DNA of 64,000 bases from Amycolatopsis anabasis (GTDB taxonomy: Bacteria > Actinomycetota > Actinomycetes > Mycobacteriales > Pseudonocardiaceae), in the NCBI RefSeq assembly GCF_009765355.1, contig NZ_VTHK01000004.1, positions 342,555 to 406,554 on the forward strand, in the 5' to 3' direction. The notes beneath the pieces are model-generated. The model made no database searches. It was not told the origin of the DNA and was given only the letters and a program-made list of their open reading frames with translations. Below are positions 59,028 through 64,000 of the stretch, one piece after another (the stretch's first letter is position 1; the number at the start of each line of letters is the position of its first letter). The translations under genes and the position numbers were made by a program.

Positions 59028-62000
59028 AGTCGCACGAGAACGGCCGCGACCGCGTCCTCTTTGGACATCGAAGCGCCTTCGCGGTAGGCCGCCCGGTAGG
59101 CGGGCTCGCCGAGTTCGGCGATCAGCTCGCCGATCAGCTCGCGCAGTTCCGGATTGCCCCTGTCGAAGGCGCCGCGGATCGACTCGCTCATTCCCAGCGT
59201 CCGTGCCGCGGCCAGGAAATCGCCCTCCAGCCGGAACAGCCGCGCGGCGTTTTCCACCGGCACCGCGGTGTCCGGCATGTCCCGCCGCTCGCTGGCCACC
59301 CGGATCGCCGTGGGCAGTTCGGCGCGCGCCCCGGCCAGGTCGCCCTCGGAGAGCAGCAGCGAGGCTCGCGCGGTGGCGATCCACTCCCGCGCCACCGCAC
59401 TCGGCAGCTTCGCCGAACCGGCGATGGTTTCCAGCCGCGCCAGGTAGCGGCGCGCCTTCGCGAAATCACCCGCCAGCCGGGCCAGTTCGATCAGGCCGAA
59501 GGTCACCACGGCCTCCATCTCCGCGGTGCCGCCGTCGGCGAGGAGCCGTTCCGCCGCCCGGACGTCCCGCGCCGCCCCGTCGAGGTCACCGGCGCGCATG
59601 CGCTGAATGGCCACGTGCACCAGGTGCTGGCTGACGTCGTCCCGCGCACCGAGTTCGGCGGAGAGCGCGAGCCCCCGCTCGTAGGCGGCGATCGCGGACA
59701 CGTGGTCGCCTTCCAGCGACTGGCCCTCGGCCAGCATCGCCAGGGTTATCGCCAAGCCCCAGCGGTCCCCCAGTTCCTCGAACCGGCGCAGCGACTCGGC
59801 CCGTGCCCGCTGCGCCCCGGCCAGGTCGCCGCGATCGGCGTGGAGCAGCCCGTCGACCCAGTACGCGCAGGCCCGCGCCCACGGATCGGCGTGGTCGTGC
59901 GCGCGGGCCAGTTCCCGCGCGGCCAGTTCCTGGTCCCGGACCATGAAGGCCAGCATCGGCAGCCCGATCGCGAGCACCGAGTAGTGGTCGCACGCGCCGG
60001 TGCGCACGCATTCGTCGATCAGCGGGCGCAACCGGTTCCGCTCCAACGTGCCCGGAAAATTGGTGGTGAGGCCGCGGACCGCGGCGAACGCGGCGTGGGC
60101 GTGGGCGGGAATCCGGTCACCGAACCGCAGGATCTCGTCCACGAACAGCAGCGGCTGCTCGTCGAACCCGCGCACCGCCCAGTACCAGAACAGCGCGCCG
60201 GTGAGCCGGTACGCGGTGTCGGCGTCCTCGGTGTCGATGGCCCGGCGCAGCGCGGACAGCATGTTGTCGTGCTCGGCGTCGAAGACCGCCATCGCCCGCA
60301 GCTGCTCACCGGTCCGCAGCAACGGCTCGTTCTCCTCGGCGAGATCGAGGAAATAGGCGCCGAACCGCCCGGTCACCGCGGCTTCCTCGCCCGCTTCGGC
60401 GAGTCGTTCGTCCGCGAACGCCCGGATGGTCTCCAGCATCCGGTACCGCGGATCCGGGCTGCTTTGGGCGTCCACAATGGACTTCTCCACCAGCGAGCCG
60501 AGCACGTAGAGCACGTCCTCGGCCGGCAGCAGCTCGTCCGCGCAGATCGCCTCGATCGCGGAAAGCGAAGCGCCGCTGGGAAAGACGGCGAGTCTTCGGG
60601 CGAGCACCGATTCGGCGTCGTCGAGCAGGTCCCAGCTCCACTCGACCACCGCGCGCAAGGTCCGCTGGCGCGGCAGCGCGGACCGGCTACCCGAGGTGAG
60701 CAGGCGGAACCGGTCGTCCAGGCGCTGGACGATCTGCGGCGCGCTCATCGACCGCAGCCGCGCGGCGGCGAGTTCGAGGGCGAGCGGCATCCCGTCCAAC
60801 CGGCGGCAGATGTCCACCACGGAATCCACGCACGACTCGTCGAGGACGAACCGCGGCTGGACGGCGGTCGCCCGGTCCACGAACAGGCGCACCGCCGAGG
60901 TGCCGGTGGCCGCGGCGACATCGGGCTTACCGGTCGGCACCTCCAGCGGGCCGAGCGGGCACAGCGCCTCCCCGGTGATCGCCAGGGGTTCCCGGCTGGT
61001 GGCCAGCAGGCGCAGCTCGGGCACCCGGCCGAGCAGCTCGTGCGCGAGCGCGGCCGCGGCCTCGACGACGTGCTCGCAGTTGTCCAGCACCAGCACCGAT
61101 TCCCCGGGACCGAGCAGTTCGGCGATGCGCTCGAGCGCCTCGACCGGTTGGCGGGGCACCGGTTTCTCGCCCATCCGCAGGTCCCCCCGCGAACCGAGCG
61201 CGCCGAGCACCGCGCTCGGCACGTCGCCGGCGTCGCGGACCCCGGCCAGCGGGACGAACCACACCCGCCCGCGCTCGTGCGCGCGGTGGCGGGCGGCGGT
61301 CTCCACGGCCAGCCGGGTCTTCCCGGCTCCGCCCGGTCCGACCAGCGTGACCAGCCGGGAGCCGCTCATCAGCTCGGCGAGCAGTTTCAGCTCGTCGTCC
61401 CGGCCGACGAAACTGGTCAGCCGGACCGGCAGGTGCTCGGCGGCGCGTTCGGCCCGGGCCGGGCCGGTCAGCTCGCCGCGCAGCACCGCGAGGTGGATCT
61501 CCTGAAGTTCGGCGGACGGGTCGACGCCGAGTTCACCGGCCAGCGTGGCGCGGATCCGCTCGTAGACCGCGAGCGCCTCGGACTGGCGGCCCGCCGCGGC
61601 CAGGGCCCGCATCCGGAGCCCGGCCAGGCGCTCGCGCAGTGGCTGCTCGGCGCCGCTCGCCTCCAGATCGGCGAGGACCTCGGCGTGCCGCCCGAGCCGC
61701 AGTTCCGCCTCGAACCGGTCCTCGGCCACGCCCGCCCGCAGATCCTCCAGCCGGGCGGCGGGCGCGGCGGCGAACGGCGCGTCGCGCACGTCGGCCAGCG
61801 CGTCGCCCCGCCAGAGGCCGAGCGCCTCGCCGAGCGTCCCGGCCGCCGCCGCGTCGCGGCCCGCGGCCAGGTCCCGGCGCCCGCGCGCGGCGAGGGTTTC
61901 GAACCGGTGCGCGTCGATCCGTTCGGCGTCGAGCGCGAGCTGGTACCCGCCGGCCACCGAATCCAGCGTGCCGTGGCCGCGCAGCGCCTTGCGCAGCCGG

Positions 62001-62203
62001 GAAACCAGCGACTGGAGGGCGTTCGCGGAGTCGGCGGGCGGTTCGGCGCCCCACAGATCGCTCACCAGGGTTTCCGCGGACACCGCACGCCCGGCGTCCA
62101 GCGCCAGCCGGGCCAGCAGCATGCGGAGGCGGACACCGCCGATGTCGATCGGGGCGCCGTCGTCAGCGTGTGCCCGCACTGGGCCGAGCAGACCTATCCG
62201 CAC
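59021..62203 (-). CDS. Large SARP/BTAD-family regulator with NTPase and TPR-like domains (AfsR-like)
   Basis: 1060 residues. OmpR-like winged helix at 1-90 (MRIGLLGPVRAH, NALQSLVSRLRKALRG), bacterial transcriptional activation domain to about 245 (ELGVDPSAELQEIHLAVL), NB-ARC NTPase with P-loop LVGPGGAGKTRLAVETAAR near 285 and VLVLDNCEHVV, then helical repeats to the end. Such AfsR-type proteins activate antibiotic or stress gene sets on ATP binding. Start GTG 62203 is fixed by the beginning of the DNA-binding domain; the frame stays open upstream. Possible targets are the divergent M1 gene and the drrAB operon. Confidence 0.88.
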   Translation of the reverse strand: MRIGLLGPVRAHADDGAPIDIGGVRLRMLLARLALDAGRAVSAETLVSDLWGAEPPADSANALQSLVSRLRKALRGHGTLDSVAGGYQLALDAERIDAHRFETLAARGRRDLAAGRDAAAAGTLGEALGLWRGDALADVRDAPFAAAPAARLEDLRAGVAEDRFEAELRLGRHAEVLADLEASGAEQPLRERLAGLRMRALAAAGRQSEALAVYERIRATLAGELGVDPSAELQEIHLAVLRGELTGPARAERAAEHLPVRLTSFVGRDDELKLLAELMSGSRLVTLVGPGGAGKTRLAVETAARHRAHERGRVWFVPLAGVRDAGDVPSAVLGALGSRGDLRMGEKPVPRQPVEALERIAELLGPGESVLVLDNCEHVVEAAAALAHELLGRVPELRLLATSREPLAITGEALCPLGPLEVPTGKPDVAAATGTSAVRLFVDRATAVQPRFVLDESCVDSVVDICRRLDGMPLALELAAARLRSMSAPQIVQRLDDRFRLLTSGSRSALPRQRTLRAVVEWSWDLLDDAESVLARRLAVFPSGASLSAIEAICADELLPAEDVLYVLGSLVEKSIVDAQSSPDPRYRMLETIRAFADERLAEAGEEAAVTGRFGAYFLDLAEENEPLLRTGEQLRAMAVFDAEHDNMLSALRRAIDTEDADTAYRLTGALFWYWAVRGFDEQPLLFVDEILRFGDRIPAHAHAAFAAVRGLTTNFPGTLERNRLRPLIDECVRTGACDHYSVLAIGLPMLAFMVRDQELAARELARAHDHADPWARACAYWVDGLLHADRGDLAGAQRARAESLRRFEELGDRWGLAITLAMLAEGQSLEGDHVSAIAAYERGLALSAELGARDDVSQHLVHVAIQRMRAGDLDGAARDVRAAERLLADGGTAEMEAVVTFGLIELARLAGDFAKARRYLARLETIAGSAKLPSAVAREWIATARASLLLSEGDLAGARAELPTAIRVASERRDMPDTAVPVENAARLFRLEGDFLAAARTLGMSESIRGAFDRGNPELRELIGELIAELGEPAYRAAYREGASMSKEDAVAAVLVRLS

Positions 62204-62356
62204 CGGTCCCAGCTTTCCAGAATCCGGCCCCGGACGTGCGGCACCACCGGAAGGCTGGATTCTTCGGACAAATGTCCCATTTCCCGGCGAGGGCTTTGGT
62301 TGAACGCGATACGTTCCGGCGGGAGAGGCGCATACCGGCATCCGATGGGAGTCTTC

Positions 62357-63787
62357 ATGGCCAGAACAACCCACCACGTACGCCGCGTGACCCTGCTCGC
62401 GGCGGCCGTGCTCGCCGGGGTCGCCGTCGGCGCCCCGGCCGCCGAGGCCGCGCCGTCGGCGTCCCCGGGCAGCGACGGGGCGGGGGACGCCTACTACCCG
62501 CAGGACGGCAACGGGGGCTACGACGTCGCCGACTACAACCTGAAGGTCGGCTACGACCCCGCCTCGCACGACCTCACCGGCACCCAGGTGATCACCGCGC
62601 GGGCGACGCAGGGGCTGAGCTCGTTCAACCTCGACCTCAACGGGCTCACCGTGGATTCGGTGCGGGTGAACGGCGCCGCGGCGAAGTTCGCCCGCACCGG
62701 CGAGCACGAACTCGTGATCACCCCGGACCGCCCGCTGCGGCGCGGGCAGCGGTTCACCGCCGAGATCGCCTACCACGGCAAACCGGCGCCGATCCAGGAC
62801 CCGCGGCTCGGCCCGAACGGCTGGCAGTACTCCGCTAACGGCGGCGCGTTCGTCGCCGGGGAGCCGCATTCGGCGACGACCTGGTACCCGGTCAACGACA
62901 CGCCGAAGGACAAGGCGACCTTCCACCTGGCGATCACCGTGCCGGACGAATGGGGCGTGATCGCCAACGGACGCGAGCGCGGGACGAGCAAGACCGAGCG
63001 AGGCACCACGCACGTGTGGGCCGAGGAGACCCCGGCGGTCCCGTACATGACCACGGTCGCGATCGACAAATGGGAGTTCTCGCGGGGCAGGCTCGCGAAC
63101 GGCACGCCGGTGGTGAGCGCGTTCGCGCCCGGCACCTCGGCGGCGACCAAGGCCGCCGAGGCCCGGCTGCCGGAGATCATCGACTTCCTGTCGTCGAAGT
63201 TCGGCCCGTACCCGGTGGACGCGGCGGGCGGGATCTTCCTCGCCGAGCCGATCGGGTTCTCGCTGGAGACGCTGAGCCGGCCGATCTACTCCGGCCGGGC
63301 GGGCAACATCCAGACGATCGTGCACGAGAACGCGCACCAGTGGTGGGGCGACTCGGTGGCGGTGGACGACTGGAAGGACGTCTGCCTCAACGAATGCTTC
63401 GCCTCCTACGCGCAGTGGCTGTGGTCGGAGGCCAAGGACGGGCAGAACCTGGACGACCGGTACCGGACCCAGGTGAAGCAGGTCAACGACCGGTTCTGGG
63501 CCGGGAAGCTGTACGACATGGGGCCGGGCAACGAGTTCACCTCGGTGTACAGCAAGGGCCCGCTCGCGCTGCACGCGCTGCGGCACCAGATCGGCGAGCG
63601 GGCGTTCAACCTGGTGCTGCGGCTGTGGCCGACCCTGCACCGCGACGGCAACGCGAACCTGCCCGAGTTCCAGAAGTTCACCGAGCGGGTGGCGCACCAG
63701 AACTTGCAGGGCTTCTTCGACGCCTGGTTCTACGGCAACGCCAAACCCGCCGACCAGTACCTCTACCCCGGGAACCTCAAACCCTGA
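62357..63787 (+). CDS. Secreted M1-family zinc metallopeptidase
   Basis: 476 residues. Cleavable signal (RRVTLLAAAVLAGVAVGAPA, AEAAPS) instead of a lipobox. Mature part matches the 52338 paralogue from GAGDAYYPQDGNGGYD onward. Catalytic HENAHQWWGDS near residue 322 with Glu in LNECFASYAQWL; GFSLETL stands in for GAMEN. ATG 62357 is chosen over ATG 62345 because GGGAG lies 5 bases upstream of it. It is divergent from the SARP regulator, 153 bases away. Confidence 0.88.
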   Translation: MARTTHHVRRVTLLAAAVLAGVAVGAPAAEAAPSASPGSDGAGDAYYPQDGNGGYDVADYNLKVGYDPASHDLTGTQVITARATQGLSSFNLDLNGLTVDSVRVNGAAAKFARTGEHELVITPDRPLRRGQRFTAEIAYHGKPAPIQDPRLGPNGWQYSANGGAFVAGEPHSATTWYPVNDTPKDKATFHLAITVPDEWGVIANGRERGTSKTERGTTHVWAEETPAVPYMTTVAIDKWEFSRGRLANGTPVVSAFAPGTSAATKAAEARLPEIIDFLSSKFGPYPVDAAGGIFLAEPIGFSLETLSRPIYSGRAGNIQTIVHENAHQWWGDSVAVDDWKDVCLNECFASYAQWLWSEAKDGQNLDDRYRTQVKQVNDRFWAGKLYDMGPGNEFTSVYSKGPLALHALRHQIGERAFNLVLRLWPTLHRDGNANLPEFQKFTERVAHQNLQGFFDAWFYGNAKPADQYLYPGNLKP

Positions 63788-63805
63788 TCCCCGGGCCGGG
63801 AACTT

Positions 63806-63856
63806 TCATGAGGGGACCCCTCCGGACAGATTTCGTCTGGAGGGGTCCCCTCATGA
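63806..63856. terminator. Very long bidirectional terminator
   Basis: Perfect 18-bp stem TCATGAGGGGACCCCTCC (63806-63823) with 63839-63856, with a short inner AGA/TCT stem. It separates the M1 gene from the convergent clpC gene. Confidence 0.85.
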
Positions 63857-63879
63857 CATCGGGATCCGTGGTCGGGACG

Positions 63880-64000
63880 TCAGTCCGATTCGGCTTCGCC
63901 GGAGTCGTCGCCACCGGAGGCGCCGACGCTGACCGGCGGGACGTCCGGGACGGCGGAGGGCTTGGCTTCACCGCGGAAGGTGAAGTGGGCCTTGTCGTCC
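63880..64000 (-). CDS. clpC: C-terminal end of probable ClpC ATPase (partial)
   Basis: Only the last 39 codons and the stop (TGA 63882-63880) are in the window; the gene continues beyond 64000. The end reads DDKAHFTFRGEAKPSA followed by an acidic, Gly/Asp-rich tail (ASGGDDSGEAESD), resembling the tail of actinobacterial ClpC. clpC1 lies just beyond mhuD in mycobacteria, which supports the call. ClpC is the unfoldase of the ClpP protease. The fragment alone is too short for certainty. Confidence 0.6.
   Translation of the reverse strand, partial: DDKAHFTFRGEAKPSAVPDVPPVSVGASGGDDSGEAESD

Noticed and set aside
58553..62344. Long open + frame running from the DrrB-type gene to the second M1 gene
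   Set aside because: It is the antisense of the SARP regulator. Only the last part, from ATG 62357, has coding character and a ribosome site.

Overview
This is a very GC-rich, gene-dense actinobacterial chromosome segment, most like the Pseudonocardiaceae (Amycolatopsis-type). The evidence is synteny and style. The order radA, lpqE-type lipoprotein, carD, ispD, ispF, cysS, rlmB, and then mutY, alpha/beta hydrolase, mhuD and the clpC 3' end, matches from memory the mycobacterial Rv3579c-Rv3596c neighbourhood. GTG/TTG starts are common and many genes look leaderless.

Layout. 1-2.6 kb: an OtsB trehalose-phosphatase/GH15 fusion. 2.6-10.3 kb: a leftward set of secreted ALF-repeat proteins around a 1269-residue polymorphic-toxin-like protein, followed 2 bases later by a small putative immunity gene; the toxin tip and immunity gene are visibly less GC-rich than their surroundings. 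10.6-13.2 kb: a secreted-protein pseudogene with several frameshifts and two tandem secreted C39-like peptidases. 13.2-16.5 kb: an ECF-type sigma factor fused to a membrane CU044_5270-type domain, next to the unfused sigma/CU044_5270 pair. 16.5-24.8 kb: housekeeping block (radA, lpqE-like, carD, divergent ispD, ispF, two F420-type oxidoreductases, HAD, cysS, rlmB). 25-28.5 kb: MBOAT acyltransferase, SDR, GNAT, DinB. 28.5-28.95 kb: an intergenic tract of 21-22 bp repeats, G-rich DNA and two DnaA-box-like sites.

28.9-39.4 kb is a coherent polyol or sugar catabolic locus. One arm runs leftward (HAD phosphatase, DhaK/DhaL kinase, RpiB-type isomerase, D-2-hydroxyacid dehydrogenase, FGGY kinase, class II aldolase). 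The other runs rightward (histidine phosphatase and DeoR regulator, then a RbtT/DalT/CsbX-type polyol permease with a second FGGY kinase). The same 13-bp palindrome sits in both outer promoter regions, so the DeoR protein probably controls both arms.

39.4-44.9 kb: a DivIVA-like coiled-coil protein, a GNAT and three tandem DUF445 membrane proteins, with a 189-bp repeat-rich insertion bounded by 19-bp direct repeats after the second. 44.9-47.5 kb: a znuABC-type zinc importer with a Zur-box-like site in its promoter. 47.7-56 kb: LacI regulator, beta-carbonic anhydrase, MutY, Tat-exported amidase, alpha/beta hydrolase, M1 peptidase lipoprotein, PadR regulator with two small partners, MhuD-type heme-degrading enzyme and a sirtuin. 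56-64 kb: membrane EEP phosphatase, DrrAB-type exporter, SARP/BTAD regulator, a second M1 peptidase and the 3' end of probable clpC. Perfect inverted repeats separate most converging genes. No tRNA, rRNA, CRISPR array, transposase or phage gene was seen.
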